Shown one piece after another: positions 1 through 9,456 of a DNA stretch of 64,000 bases. The notes below the pieces were generated by a model. The model ran no database searches. It was not told the origin of the DNA and worked only from the letters and a program-made list of their open reading frames with translations. Position 1 is the stretch's first letter, and every line of letters begins with the position of its first letter. The position numbers and the translations under genes are program-made. Origin of the DNA: Saccharicrinis sp965230625 (GTDB lineage: Bacteria > Bacteroidota > Bacteroidia > Bacteroidales > Marinilabiliaceae); contig CBDDLL010000001.1 in assembly GCA_965230625.1 (NCBI GenBank), positions 1,054,001 to 1,118,000 of the forward strand, written 5' to 3'.

Positions 1-196
1 AATTATACTATATTGCAATATAATGTAAACTTATGCAAGTTAGTGATACAAAGCAAATAAATTAATGTGGTAATATCTCGTAAAAAAGCAAAGAATTTTG
101 GTACTTTATATGGATTGTAGAATTATCTTATGGCAATAAACGTTATAATCTGGATAAGAAGGAGATTCAGAAAATACTATTGGTCAACTTTAATTT

Positions 197-2125
197 TTAA
201 TTCAAAGGAAAATATATAAAAAATGTACTACCAATATTTTCTTGGCTTTCTACTTCAATCTTACCATTATTGAGTTCGATAAACTGTTTACAAAGTTTTA
301 ATCCAAAACCAGTTCCCCCTTCATTTTTTGTTCCTTTGGTCGAATGAATGAAATTAGATTTAAATAGTTTTTCTTTTATTTTATCAGGAATACCTATTCC
401 ATTATCGTTAACAGATATTTGAATACAATTATTTAAATGTTTAGATGAAATATTAACAATGCCATTTTCTTTAGTAAATTTTATAGCGTTGCAGATTAAG
501 TTACCTAAAATGATGGAAAATGACATTTTATCTCCAAATGCAAAAGCTTCTTTTTGTACATTAAGTTGTATCTCAATATTTTTAATTTTTGCAACACCTA
601 AATAAGGCGATATAGCTTCCTTACTTAATTCTAAACAATTAAAATTCTCTTTTTGTACTAAATAGTCTTTTCTTTGAAGTTTGGACCAGATTAAAATATT
701 ATCCAATAGCTGGTTAACTGATATTGATGTTTTGTAGATAACATTAACTGCTTCCTTGTTCTTGGGAGATGTATTCGTTTCCCTATTATTGTAAAGTAGT
801 TCTGAAAAACCAGTGATTGCATTAAGTGGACTTTTTAAATCATGTCCTATCAATCTAATAAGATTATCTTTTAGGTTATTAAGTTCTATCAATCCTATTT
901 TAGATTCTTCTAATTCAGCATTAATTTGACGTAGAGTATTGTTTGTTTTGTTTTTATATCTATTTGAATTAAAGATCGCTAAAAATAAAAGTAAAGTTAC
1001 TATGGCTAATCCTCCCAAGAAGTAGTTTCTTTGACGAAGTTTTTTAAGCTCAAGATCTTGAATGGTTTTATCTCGTTTTAAAAGCTCAATTTCTTTTAGT
1101 TTTTTTTCAGTGTTATACTTTGTTTCTAATTCGAGAATCTGTCTATTACTGCTTTCGGTTAAAATGGAATCCTTTAAATCTAGGCAATTGTATAATTCAT
1201 CAATAGCTTTTTGAAGACGGTCAGATTCCTCATAAGCTAAAGCAAGAAATAGTCTTGCATTCATTTCTTTATATTTTTCGCCTAACGAATCCGCTAAAAC
1301 AATTACTTTGTTTAATGCATTTTCAGCCTCGTTGTATTTTTTTAGGTTAATATTGATACTTCCAAGTGCAAGATAAACTGAAAGCCTGGCGAATTTATCG
1401 TAAGAGTAATTTAATTTGTCTTCAACTTTTGATAAATTATTGTAAGCTACATTAATTTTATTCATTAAATTTAATGAATTAGCGATGTTAACATCAATTA
1501 AAACAGCAAAGTTTTTATCGTGTTTTGTTGCCTTTGAATATATTTCTTTGGCTTTATTATAATATACAAATGCAGAATCATATTCTTCCCGTTCATTAAA
1601 AGTTACTCCTTTATTCATTAGTAGAATAGCATGTAGTTTAATATCCGATGTATCTTTTAATAATTCTAATCCCTTGTTGAAATAATATTTGCCTTTCTCA
1701 TATTTTTCGAGGTGGATATTAATATTACCCATGTTGTTGTAAATGATACTATAAGGATTTTTGGAGGTGTTATTTTTGGTTATATACTCCAATGCTAATT
1801 GGTAGTTTTTTAATGATTCTTCGTAATCAGAAACGTTCAAGTAGTTATTACCTAAAGTATTGTATGATTTATATGTACCGTTTTTATATTTAAGTTTTTG
1901 AGATAGGTTTAAAGCTTGAGTGGCATAAGAAATAGATTTCTTGCTATCATTATTTAAGTAATGGTTAGCCAGTTTATTTAAGGTGTTTATCTTTTTAATT
2001 CCCTCAAGAGTAGGTAAAATTTTTTTGAGGCTATCAATATCATTTTGTCCGTAAGCATTACTTGACAAAAATATTATAATAGCGAGAATAATACTTAGTA
2101 CATTAATATGTAAGTAGTCTCTCAT
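197..2125 (-). CDS. TPR-containing membrane sensor histidine kinase
   Basis: This 642-residue protein starts with a signal peptide (about residues 1-26), followed by a long tetratricopeptide-repeat sensor region (about 35-340), a short coiled coil, one transmembrane helix (about 368-388) and a cytoplasmic kinase core. The HisKA phosphoacceptor is in the motif LIGHDLKSPLNAITGF. The ATPase domain has an N box (NLICNAIKFT), a G1 box (NDNGIGIP) and a G2 box (GGTGFGLKLC). There is no receiver domain, so it is not a one-component hybrid, and no response-regulator gene lies beside it. The periplasmic TPR domain probably senses a protein or peptide partner; the signal is unknown. It is read in the same direction as the AraC-type regulator upstream. 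The kinase assignment is secure and the pathway is unknown. Confidence 0.93.
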   Translation of the reverse strand: MRDYLHINVLSIILAIIIFLSSNAYGQNDIDSLKKILPTLEGIKKINTLNKLANHYLNNDSKKSISYATQALNLSQKLKYKNGTYKSYNTLGNNYLNVSDYEESLKNYQLALEYITKNNTSKNPYSIIYNNMGNINIHLEKYEKGKYYFNKGLELLKDTSDIKLHAILLMNKGVTFNEREEYDSAFVYYNKAKEIYSKATKHDKNFAVLIDVNIANSLNLMNKINVAYNNLSKVEDKLNYSYDKFARLSVYLALGSININLKKYNEAENALNKVIVLADSLGEKYKEMNARLFLALAYEESDRLQKAIDELYNCLDLKDSILTESSNRQILELETKYNTEKKLKEIELLKRDKTIQDLELKKLRQRNYFLGGLAIVTLLLFLAIFNSNRYKNKTNNTLRQINAELEESKIGLIELNNLKDNLIRLIGHDLKSPLNAITGFSELLYNNRETNTSPKNKEAVNVIYKTSISVNQLLDNILIWSKLQRKDYLVQKENFNCLELSKEAISPYLGVAKIKNIEIQLNVQKEAFAFGDKMSFSIILGNLICNAIKFTKENGIVNISSKHLNNCIQISVNDNGIGIPDKIKEKLFKSNFIHSTKGTKNEGGTGFGLKLCKQFIELNNGKIEVESQENIGSTFFIYFPLN

Positions 2126-2146
2126 CCGTTTTTCTTCAAATCATTA

Positions 2147-2200
2147 TGTGTATTACATTATTCAAATACACATCACTGAGCATTAAAGTACCTTAGTGAT
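2147..2200. repeat. Two adjacent inverted repeats upstream of the kinase gene
   Basis: TGTGTATT (2147-2154) is repeated inverted as AATACACA (2165-2172). Directly next to it, ATCACTGAG (2172-2180) pairs with CTTAGTGAT (2192-2200) with one mismatch. Both lie between the AraC-type gene and the kinase start at 2125. They could be an operator for the kinase gene or a processing hairpin. No T-run follows on the minus strand, so a simple terminator is less likely. Confidence 0.4.
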
Positions 2201-2229
2201 AAAATGTATACGGAAAAAACGCAATTCAG

Positions 2230-3114
2230 TTATATAATGTATTCTAATCTATATTTTAAAGGCGTTTTATTAGTTACTTTTTTAAAAAATTTAGTGAAGT
2301 ATGATTGATCAGAGAAATTAAGTTGGTCAGAAATCTCTGCAATTCCAAGATTGGTATGGATTAGTAATCTTTTAGCTTCTAATAAAATTTTAGATTTAAC
2401 TATCTCATTGGGTGTGTTGCCAGTGAGTAATTTAACTGTTTGGATTAAATGATTTGGTGTTACGGCCAAAAGGTCAGCATAAATTTTAATGGGTAAGTTG
2501 TCTTTGAAGTTTTTTTCAACAAGTTGTAAAAATCGCTTTACTAAAATATGCCCTTTTCCAATGGTTAAAATTTCTTCTTTGGGATATAGGGTTGAAGTAT
2601 AATTTAATATTGTATCAAGAATTGATCGTAGTAATTCAGTGTTAATCTCTTCTTTTTTATTAAGTTCCTTAATTCCTTCCTCAAATAAAACTTGTAGAAA
2701 TTTGCATTGTTTATCATCAATCAATTGCAGTGGCGGATTATCTTGTTGAATTGTAAAAAAGAAAGGAAACTCTAGTAAACGATTTTGGTTGCTTTTGTCA
2801 AATAAATAAAATTCAGCAGCAAAAATGAAGATATAACCTTCTATGTCGTTACTTAATTCTAATTTATGTGCTTGACCAGGAGACATATAGAAAACGCATG
2901 GTGGCTCAATTTTATACTCAGAACTATCAATTACATGAAAGCCAGAACCCTTTGTGAGGAATAAAACTTCGAAAAAATCGTGTCTGTGAGGGTAACTTAC
3001 CTGAAAATGTCTATTGGCATCAAATAGTTCTACATGGAATTGACGCGTAGCGTATTGTGGATGACTAAATGATTTAAGTCCGTATGTAGGTATGTTTTGC
3101 TTTGCTTTGGTCAC
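2230..3114 (-). CDS. AraC-family transcriptional regulator
   Basis: The 294-residue protein has an N-terminal cupin-like ligand-binding domain (about residues 25-150) with the typical PHRHDFFEVLFLTKG stretch. Its C-terminal AraC DNA-binding domain (about 190-290) has two helix-turn-helix units; IAEISDQLNFSDQSYFTKFFK is the second, conserved one. The only plausible start is a GTG at 3112-3114, because no in-frame ATG lies nearby upstream and the next residues belong to the domain. A weak -7-like TATATTTA sits about 20 bases upstream. Proteins of this shape usually activate a sugar-use or stress operon in response to a small ligand. No obvious target operon adjoins it, and the neighbouring genes read as unrelated. 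Confidence 0.9.
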   Translation of the reverse strand: MTKAKQNIPTYGLKSFSHPQYATRQFHVELFDANRHFQVSYPHRHDFFEVLFLTKGSGFHVIDSSEYKIEPPCVFYMSPGQAHKLELSNDIEGYIFIFAAEFYLFDKSNQNRLLEFPFFFTIQQDNPPLQLIDDKQCKFLQVLFEEGIKELNKKEEINTELLRSILDTILNYTSTLYPKEEILTIGKGHILVKRFLQLVEKNFKDNLPIKIYADLLAVTPNHLIQTVKLLTGNTPNEIVKSKILLEAKRLLIHTNLGIAEISDQLNFSDQSYFTKFFKKVTNKTPLKYRLEYII

Positions 3115-3424
3115 TTGTTGAATGAATAATGTGTAAATATAGGAAAAATATGAAGGTATGATTAATCCATATTATTCATAAATACGAAATGTATATGAGG
3201 TGGATGTTTGTAAAATGGATAAAATAAATAAATATTAATAAACTTGGATTTTAACTAAATAAATAAAAGGTCAAAAAATTAAAAATCAACCTTTTGGGGT
3301 GTTTGTAGTTGTTTAGTGGAAGCAAAGAAAATATTGATAAAAATTATAATCTTATTCATCCTTAAAAAACAACTTAATAAATAAAATCGACGTAAGCTTA
3401 TTAAATCAATTAATTATCTCACGT
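3115..3424. other. AT-rich divergent intergenic region
   Basis: This 310-base spacer separates the AraC gene (minus) from the Ig-like repeat gene (plus). I find no open reading frame, no clear TAnnTTTG box for the plus-strand gene and no strong hairpin. It presumably carries both promoters. Confidence 0.5.
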
Positions 3425-5185
3425 ATGAAAAGAATAATCTACACTGTAATACTCTTAACCTCTCCTTTATTCTTATTAATAGCTCAACAACAACTTCAGC
3501 ATCCTCAAAAAATGTTTAAAGATTCTGATGGGAAGTTGTATGTTAACAAGAAACAACCTATGTATTTGTTTTTAGGAACAGATCCTAATGATAAAAGTTC
3601 TGCCAATAAACTGGAAAGTGAACAATCGGCAGAATATTCTAATCCTTTTTACTTTGATACAGAAGGAAGAAATACTGTACGAACTCCTTCAAAAGTTGAT
3701 CCGGAAACAAAGCAACTTATATATCCAATTGAAGATGTTGTTTTTGAGGTTTATGCTGATGGAATTGCTCCTACAACTGATAGTAAGTACTATAATGCCC
3801 CTACAAGTTATATTGATAAAACGAGGTATTATGGTAAAGCATTAAAGGTTTTTCTAACTTCTAAAGATGCCACTTCAGGAACAGATAAAATATATTATAG
3901 TATTGATGAGCAGCCATACCAGGAATTCAAAGACAGCTTAAGTTTTAATGAAGAAAAGGAATACAAATTAAGTTACTATAGTGTAGATAATGTAGGTAAT
4001 GTAGAAGATATCAGTACTGAAATATTTACTGTTGATAAAACACCTCCAATAGCAAATTGGAAGCTCGATGGTGAAGTATCTGGCAATGTTGCCTCAGGAA
4101 GATCCTTTATTGAAATATTTGCTAAAGATGAGGTGTCAGGAATTAAACACATTAAATATCAGATAGATGATAAAACTCCAAGAAAATATACTTCAAAAAT
4201 TCCTTTAAGCTTAATTGCTAATGGAAACCATGATTTTAAATTTTGGGTTGAAGATAATGTTGGGAACATTACCGATAAAGACAATAGTGCAAATAATGAT
4301 ATAAAAATATTTGCTTTTATTGTAGATAAAGTAGCTCCAACAGCTTCTGCTTTAGTGGAGGGAGATCAATATGCAGGTAATTATTTATACGTTTCAGCTC
4401 GAAGTAGATGTAAGTTAACAGGAGAGGATGATCAACTTGGCATTAGTAAAATAATATATAGTATAAATAACAAAGCTTTGGATAGCAAGTATAATGAACC
4501 ATTTAGTTTTATTAACGAACAAGGGCCTCAAGCTATATATTATCGCTCGTTTGATATGGTTGCTAACAAATCAAGTATAGGTACACTTGTTGTGAATGTG
4601 GATAATGAAGAACCAATTACTGGAATTGACTTTAAAGGGCCACAGCTCTTTAATAGAGACACTATGTTTATAAATAGTAAAACTGATATTATTCTTCTTA
4701 ATGAGGATAATGCATCTGGTGTTCAGAAAACTGAATATAAAGTAGATAATGGAGCAACTGTGACCGGAACTAAATTCAATATTGAAGAAGACGGTTTGCA
4801 TAAAATAACATTTACATCAACAGATAATGTAAATAACAAGGAGCAAGAAAAAGAGAGCGAAGTAGTTGTTGATAATGTAGGGCCAGAGATATATGTTAAT
4901 TTTTCAATTAAACCTATTAGGAAAGTAGTTGAAGATGGAAAAGAAATTAATGTCTATCCTCCTTTTGTAAAAATGTATATAGGAGCAACAGATGTTCATT
5001 GTGGTACCAATTCTATTTGGTATTCAATAGATGGAGGAACTAAGAAGAATTATGCAATTTCAGGATCTCCTGCTGATGTTCAAATGTTTAAGAAAGAGAA
5101 AGTATATAATGTTACCATTGATGCCAATGATAATTTAGGAAACAAAAACAGTAAGGAAATAACCTTCCGTGTAGCAAAAAAATAA
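3425..5185 (+). CDS. Secreted protein with tandem Ig-like (OmpL47-type) repeats
   Basis: The 586-residue product has a signal peptide (about residues 1-20, ending near LIAQQQ). At least four beta-sandwich repeats of about 90-100 residues follow. The repeating signature is an aromatic IxYSID or IKYQID strand, then a plus strand ending in a DNVGN-type turn, then a VDKTPP or VDNEEP linker that opens the next repeat. This matches the OmpL47-like, bacterial Ig-like repeat families used as extracellular adhesion or structural modules. There is no T9SS sorting domain or lipobox, so its final location is uncertain. It stands alone, flanked by an oppositely oriented regulator and a convergent helicase gene. 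The repeat call is good; a specific function cannot be given. Confidence 0.82.
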   Translation: MKRIIYTVILLTSPLFLLIAQQQLQHPQKMFKDSDGKLYVNKKQPMYLFLGTDPNDKSSANKLESEQSAEYSNPFYFDTEGRNTVRTPSKVDPETKQLIYPIEDVVFEVYADGIAPTTDSKYYNAPTSYIDKTRYYGKALKVFLTSKDATSGTDKIYYSIDEQPYQEFKDSLSFNEEKEYKLSYYSVDNVGNVEDISTEIFTVDKTPPIANWKLDGEVSGNVASGRSFIEIFAKDEVSGIKHIKYQIDDKTPRKYTSKIPLSLIANGNHDFKFWVEDNVGNITDKDNSANNDIKIFAFIVDKVAPTASALVEGDQYAGNYLYVSARSRCKLTGEDDQLGISKIIYSINNKALDSKYNEPFSFINEQGPQAIYYRSFDMVANKSSIGTLVVNVDNEEPITGIDFKGPQLFNRDTMFINSKTDIILLNEDNASGVQKTEYKVDNGATVTGTKFNIEEDGLHKITFTSTDNVNNKEQEKESEVVVDNVGPEIYVNFSIKPIRKVVEDGKEINVYPPFVKMYIGATDVHCGTNSIWYSIDGGTKKNYAISGSPADVQMFKKEKVYNVTIDANDNLGNKNSKEITFRVAKK

Positions 5186-5205
5186 AATGAATAAATAATG
5201 TTTTT

Positions 5206-5235
5206 AAAGGCCGTCAATCAATGATGGCCTTTTTT
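5206..5235 (+). terminator. Rho-independent terminator of the Ig-like repeat gene
   Basis: GGCCGTCA pairs with TGATGGCC, including one G-T wobble, across a five-base loop, and TTTTTTATT follows. It sits 20 bases past the stop at 5185, between convergent genes. Confidence 0.9.
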
Positions 5236-5258
5236 ATTACAATTATTCTACTAATACA

Positions 5259-7487
5259 CTATTCTTTCTGTGAAATCATGTAGGCAACAGCCAACCTCAA
5301 TTCTCCATAAGAATAATCATTACCTAATTCTTTTTTAAGTGGTGTTAAGGCAAAGGTATCCAGTTTATGAATAGTTTTCTCAATTATAGCCAGTTTACCT
5401 TGTCCAATTAATTCAAACACATCTAATTCTCCAAGTTGTACATAATGAGCTAAGTGTCCCTCAATAGTTCCTTCGGTTAATGAGCGTTCTTTAGCTATTG
5501 TTTTAATGTTTTTGCCATTTTTAAACATTTCATAAGAAACCAATTTTGTATCTACTTTTTCCTTCTTAACTAATGGATCTTTCTTGGTTTTACTTGGGGC
5601 TAGATTCTCTCTTGATTCAGCAAAATCAGGTGTTTTAATAGTTCTTTTATCGAACTCTGTTCCTTCTAAAGCAGTTTTTATAAGTGTTTGAGCTTTGTAT
5701 ATCAATTGTAGCTGGCCATAATAAAGGTTTGACAAATCAATTAACTCAGTGTGATATGCTTTAGCTCCTTTAACTCCTTTTAGTTCATTGCAAAGATTCC
5801 TGATATTATCGTGTATATTCTTAATTAAAGGCTCAAAATATGCAGTAGCTTTATTTATTCTTTCCAGTAAGTGAGGTAAATAGTTTGGGCGACCAGAACT
5901 AACAATTCGATTTACTTCTCCTCGGAAAGAATCGGCTACTGAATGCAATGGATCGGTATCTTTTACCCATTCTAATGCTTTAGATTTATATTGCTGCTTT
6001 ACCGATTTTTTAGCATCCTTGGTATAAGTGGAAGAATGGTAACTTAAGTCTTGCATCAAGCCAGAAAAATCAAAAGCATTTATAACAAAACTTTTAAAAT
6101 AGTCTTGAGAAGCTTGTTTTAAAATAGGCTCTAATTCTGATGGTTGTTTCTTAAGGTTACTAAAAGAATTAAGCGATGGATCTACTTGAAAGCCTTCTGT
6201 TGGAATGGGTGATGTTAATATTAAACCATCCAAACTTCTTAACCTGGAAAGTGCTACATAGATTTGTCCTGGAGCAAAAGCATTTTGCACATCTATAATA
6301 GCTTTATCAAAAGTTAATCCCTGACTTTTATGAACGGTAATTGCCCAGGCTAATTTCAAAGGATATTGTTTAAAAGTACCTACAATACTTTCTTCAATTT
6401 CGTTGGTTTCTTTATTAACTGAGTACTTTTTATTTTCCCAAATATAAGGTTCTGCCATAGCAGGTTCGGAACCGTCGGAGAAGCTTACTTCAATTTCTTC
6501 TTTATTTAATTTGGTGATGATACCAATTTTGCCGTTAAAATATCTTTGCTCTCCAGAGTAGTCGTTTTTTGTAAACATCACCTGAGCTCCTTTTTTAAAC
6601 TCTAGCTTATCTTCTGTAGGATAATTATGCTCATTAAAATCACCAATTACTTCAGCCTTAAAGAATACCGAAGGTTTTTTATTGTTTGCTAATGCTTTTA
6701 GGTTTTTATCATTGGCAATTCTGTTATGTGTTGTTAACAACACCACTCCTTCATCACTTTTTTGTTGGTAATTTGGCTGATAATATTGATTGAGTAAATT
6801 TACATCTGACTTAGTAACTAAGTTGTTTCTAAGGTTATTGAGTAAATTGATAAAAGTAGAATCCGATTGTCTGTAAATTTTTTCAAGCTCAACATATAAC
6901 GGTGGCGATTGACGTAAAACCTGTGCATTAAAAAAGAAAGCACTTGGGTAATATGCACCAATAACTCTCCATTCATCTTCTTTTACAACGGGAGGTAGTT
7001 GCAACAAGTCTCCAATAAATAATACTTGAACTCCACCAAACGGAAGATTTCTTTCTCTTCGAACACTTCTTAAAATTACATCAATGGCATCAAGCAAATC
7101 AGCACGTAACATACTTACTTCGTCAATAATCAGTAACTCCATTTTTTTAAGCATATTACGTTTTGTTTTATGCATTTGAAAATTGCTTAACAAAGTACGG
7201 GGAGTATTAATTTGAGAATTGAAAGTAGTATTATTTAATCCATTGTTATCAGGTATAAATGCACCAAACGGAAGTTGAAACAATGAGTGTAAGGTAACAC
7301 CCCCGGCATTTATTGCAGCAATTCCTGTAGGTGCAGCTACAATCACACTTTTGTGAGTATGTTCTTTAATGTTTCTTAGAAATGTGGTTTTACCTGTTCC
7401 TGCCTTCCCTGTCAAAAAAACATTTTGATTGGTGTTATTAATAAATTTCGACACTAGATGTGGCAAGGAATCGTGTTGCTGACTCAT
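5259..7487 (-). CDS. Pif1/RecD-like superfamily 1 DNA helicase with C-terminal helix-turn-helix domain
   Basis: The 742-residue protein has a Walker A motif GKAGTGKTTFLRNI near the N terminus, a Pif1-type Walker B LLIIDEVSMLRADLLDAID, and the late helicase motifs AWAITVHKSQGLTFDKAIID and VALSRLRSLDGL. The last 90 or so residues (NIKTIAKERSLTEGTIEGHL) form a winged-helix/HTH_40-like domain known from Bacteroidota RecQ- and Pif1-type helicases. The reading frame is open back to 7541, but the ATG at 7485-7487 (MSQQHDSL) begins exactly where family homology starts, so I prefer it. The role is ATP-dependent 5'-3' DNA unwinding in repair or replication restart. It is a single gene, convergent with the gene at 3425. 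Confidence 0.92.
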   Translation of the reverse strand: MSQQHDSLPHLVSKFINNTNQNVFLTGKAGTGKTTFLRNIKEHTHKSVIVAAPTGIAAINAGGVTLHSLFQLPFGAFIPDNNGLNNTTFNSQINTPRTLLSNFQMHKTKRNMLKKMELLIIDEVSMLRADLLDAIDVILRSVRRERNLPFGGVQVLFIGDLLQLPPVVKEDEWRVIGAYYPSAFFFNAQVLRQSPPLYVELEKIYRQSDSTFINLLNNLRNNLVTKSDVNLLNQYYQPNYQQKSDEGVVLLTTHNRIANDKNLKALANNKKPSVFFKAEVIGDFNEHNYPTEDKLEFKKGAQVMFTKNDYSGEQRYFNGKIGIITKLNKEEIEVSFSDGSEPAMAEPYIWENKKYSVNKETNEIEESIVGTFKQYPLKLAWAITVHKSQGLTFDKAIIDVQNAFAPGQIYVALSRLRSLDGLILTSPIPTEGFQVDPSLNSFSNLKKQPSELEPILKQASQDYFKSFVINAFDFSGLMQDLSYHSSTYTKDAKKSVKQQYKSKALEWVKDTDPLHSVADSFRGEVNRIVSSGRPNYLPHLLERINKATAYFEPLIKNIHDNIRNLCNELKGVKGAKAYHTELIDLSNLYYGQLQLIYKAQTLIKTALEGTEFDKRTIKTPDFAESRENLAPSKTKKDPLVKKEKVDTKLVSYEMFKNGKNIKTIAKERSLTEGTIEGHLAHYVQLGELDVFELIGQGKLAIIEKTIHKLDTFALTPLKKELGNDYSYGELRLAVAYMISQKE

Positions 7488-7642
7488 ACTGGATTTTCTT
7501 TGAATACAGCACAAAATAACGAAACATTTTGGAGAGATCAATTGAATTTTGAATTGAGTTTCTCAGAAATGATGTCGATTCACTTTTATTAACATGGTTT
7601 GAATGTTTATTTTAAAGTAAATTCTGTAAAATGCATTTGGTT

Positions 7643-8452
7643 TTAATCTACAACTTGTAAAAACCACTCTTCGTTTTCTTTTTGGTCTTTAAAATCTTTT
7701 GAGGCTGTAAGTATTTTAGAGACTAAGTTATATTCCTGCATTTGGTAATGGAGGTTATAACCTGTGTTTAAAAATACCATAAACGAATCTAGGCATGTAC
7801 CTTTATAACCTGTTAGGTGCATTATATTTTCACGAGACATAAAATAATCAAAACGCTTACTATCATCTGCCATTTTTTCAAGGCGTTTTACTTCTTCCCG
7901 TTGTAAAGCAATAGGATCTCTACCTCCTGATGAAAGAGAAAGCCCAAATGTTCCTTGCGCAGCTTTTGCATCAGCTGTCCCCCATTCAGCTGCAACTTTA
8001 AACTCCTCGTCCCAAGAGTTAACCATTTCTTTAGCCAAATCTTTTTCTGTTTTAGCAACTCTTAAGTCTTTAAAAGCTTGTTTAAAATGTGCATAGGAGT
8101 AATATCTGACTACTTCAACCTCTGTTAAGGAATATACATTGGTTTCAACATTTAGTTTAACTGGTACATCTAACTGATGCCATATCCCTGAAATCACCCA
8201 AGTAGTATCTTTAAATCCAAGGCTATGAAAACGTAATGTATCTCCAATACAACCACTAATACTGAAGAAACCTTCTCCATCAGTTAATGTAACTTCACCT
8301 GTTTTTTGGTTTTTTATAGCTCCAAATTGTACTACTTCGTCTGATGGTTGTAAGTTTAAATAACCATGTATCTTTTTACTGTTTTTTTCTTGTGAATAGG
8401 ATGATACTATCCCTACTAAAATTGTAATAGCTATAATGAGTAATTTTTTCAT
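7643..8452 (-). CDS. CarboxypepD_reg-like domain protein, secreted
   Basis: The 269-residue protein has a signal peptide (about residues 1-20). A CarboxypepD_reg-like beta-sandwich covers about 25-100: the HGYLNLQPSDEVVQFGAI strand, then TLTDGEGFFSI, then DTLRFHSLGFKD. A charged helical tail of unknown role follows. It is translationally coupled to the upstream gene, with start and stop sharing one base (TAATG at 8450-8454). The domain is common in Bacteroidota envelope proteins, including TonB receptors, but no beta-barrel follows here. The biological function is unknown. Confidence 0.8.
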   Translation of the reverse strand: MKKLLIIAITILVGIVSSYSQEKNSKKIHGYLNLQPSDEVVQFGAIKNQKTGEVTLTDGEGFFSISGCIGDTLRFHSLGFKDTTWVISGIWHQLDVPVKLNVETNVYSLTEVEVVRYYSYAHFKQAFKDLRVAKTEKDLAKEMVNSWDEEFKVAAEWGTADAKAAQGTFGLSLSSGGRDPIALQREEVKRLEKMADDSKRFDYFMSRENIMHLTGYKGTCLDSFMVFLNTGYNLHYQMQEYNLVSKILTASKDFKDQKENEEWFLQVVD

Positions 8453-9225
8453 TATTCCTTAATTTTTTGTTCTTCACTTTGTTTTTCAAGTTTCTTTTCA
8501 AACTTTTCTTTCGACTTTAGTATTTTATGTTTTACGATAAGAGGATTGTCCTTTACAGTAACTCTTATGTTTAAGTTGCAGTAAATGATAAACTTATTTA
8601 GCTTTTCTCCATCCTCATAACCAGAAACTTCTTTTATAATTTCTCTATTAAAAAATGTTCTGATTATATCATGATCCTTAGATCTTCTTATTGCCTGAAT
8701 AGCTTTCCTTTTTCTTCTTTCTTTTTTACTTGTAAAATAATACGCGTAGCTAATAGGATTAATTACAGCTGCAATAATAGGGGGCTTACTAGAGAAAACA
8801 TCACTTCTTAATGGAGGTGGAGTATCATTCTTTTTTGCTAATTGTATATCTTCTGGTAAATGCAAATGTAATTCTTTTTTGGCAGGTACGTCAACAGATC
8901 GGATCATATAAGTGCGACGGTTAAGGTATATTTCTATTCCATTTTCCAATTGTTTAAATTGCTTCACTTTAATTGTTTGACCGTCGTAACCTAAGCTATA
9001 TATTTTTAAAGAGTCGGATTCATTAAAGGTGTTTCTAAATTGACCTAACGAGTCTGTAACATAAGAGAGCATGGTTTTATAACTAATTACTTGGGCTCCA
9101 TCAATTGGTTTGTTGTTCACTTTATCATATACGCTAAGTTTTACCCATACCAAATTATCTGACAATTCTTGAGCTTGAGTATATAACGAGTATAAAATAA
9201 ACGATGCAAACATTAGAAAACGCAT
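8452..9225 (-). CDS. CarboxypepD_reg-like domain protein, secreted
   Basis: The 257-residue protein has a signal peptide (about residues 1-18) and a CarboxypepD_reg-like domain (about 28-105), recognised from NKPIDGAQVISYKTMLSYVTDSLGQF and the SLGYDGQ turn. A basic, lysine-rich C-terminal part follows (KKERRKRKAIQ and KFEKKLEKQSEEQKIKE). It precedes and overlaps its neighbour at 7643, and the two share the same design, so they probably form a two-gene operon of envelope proteins that may work together. No enzymatic motif is visible. Confidence 0.78.
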   Translation of the reverse strand: MRFLMFASFILYSLYTQAQELSDNLVWVKLSVYDKVNNKPIDGAQVISYKTMLSYVTDSLGQFRNTFNESDSLKIYSLGYDGQTIKVKQFKQLENGIEIYLNRRTYMIRSVDVPAKKELHLHLPEDIQLAKKNDTPPPLRSDVFSSKPPIIAAVINPISYAYYFTSKKERRKRKAIQAIRRSKDHDIIRTFFNREIIKEVSGYEDGEKLNKFIIYCNLNIRVTVKDNPLIVKHKILKSKEKFEKKLEKQSEEQKIKE

Positions 9226-9399
9226 AACTTTATTTTAAAAATCAAGCGAAAATTATGAACAAAAAGGAGGTTAACCGAATTTCGATAAGGGTTTAACCAA
9301 ACTTTAACCTATGTGGTTTGTTACAAGAACTATACCTTTATAAATGTTAAGTATTTGAGATGAATAATCTATAAATCATTATTTAAACAATATTGATGA

Positions 9400-9431
9400 T
9401 TTGCAATTAGATTGCTTTCATTATATTTTTG
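9400..9431 (+). promoter_or_regulatory. Bacteroidota-type promoter for dapD
   Basis: A -33 TTTG (9400-9403) is followed after exactly 20 bases by TATTTTTG (9424-9431), a perfect TAnnTTTG -7 box. Transcription should begin about seven bases further on, leaving a leader of roughly 20 bases before the ATG at 9457. Confidence 0.8.
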
Positions 9432-9456
9432 CAGCAAATTATAAATTAGAACTATC

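Noticed and set aside
9..22. Perfect 14-bp palindrome TATATTGCAATATA at the left edge
   Set aside because: AT-rich palindromes of this length are expected by chance in this composition, and nothing nearby gives it a role.
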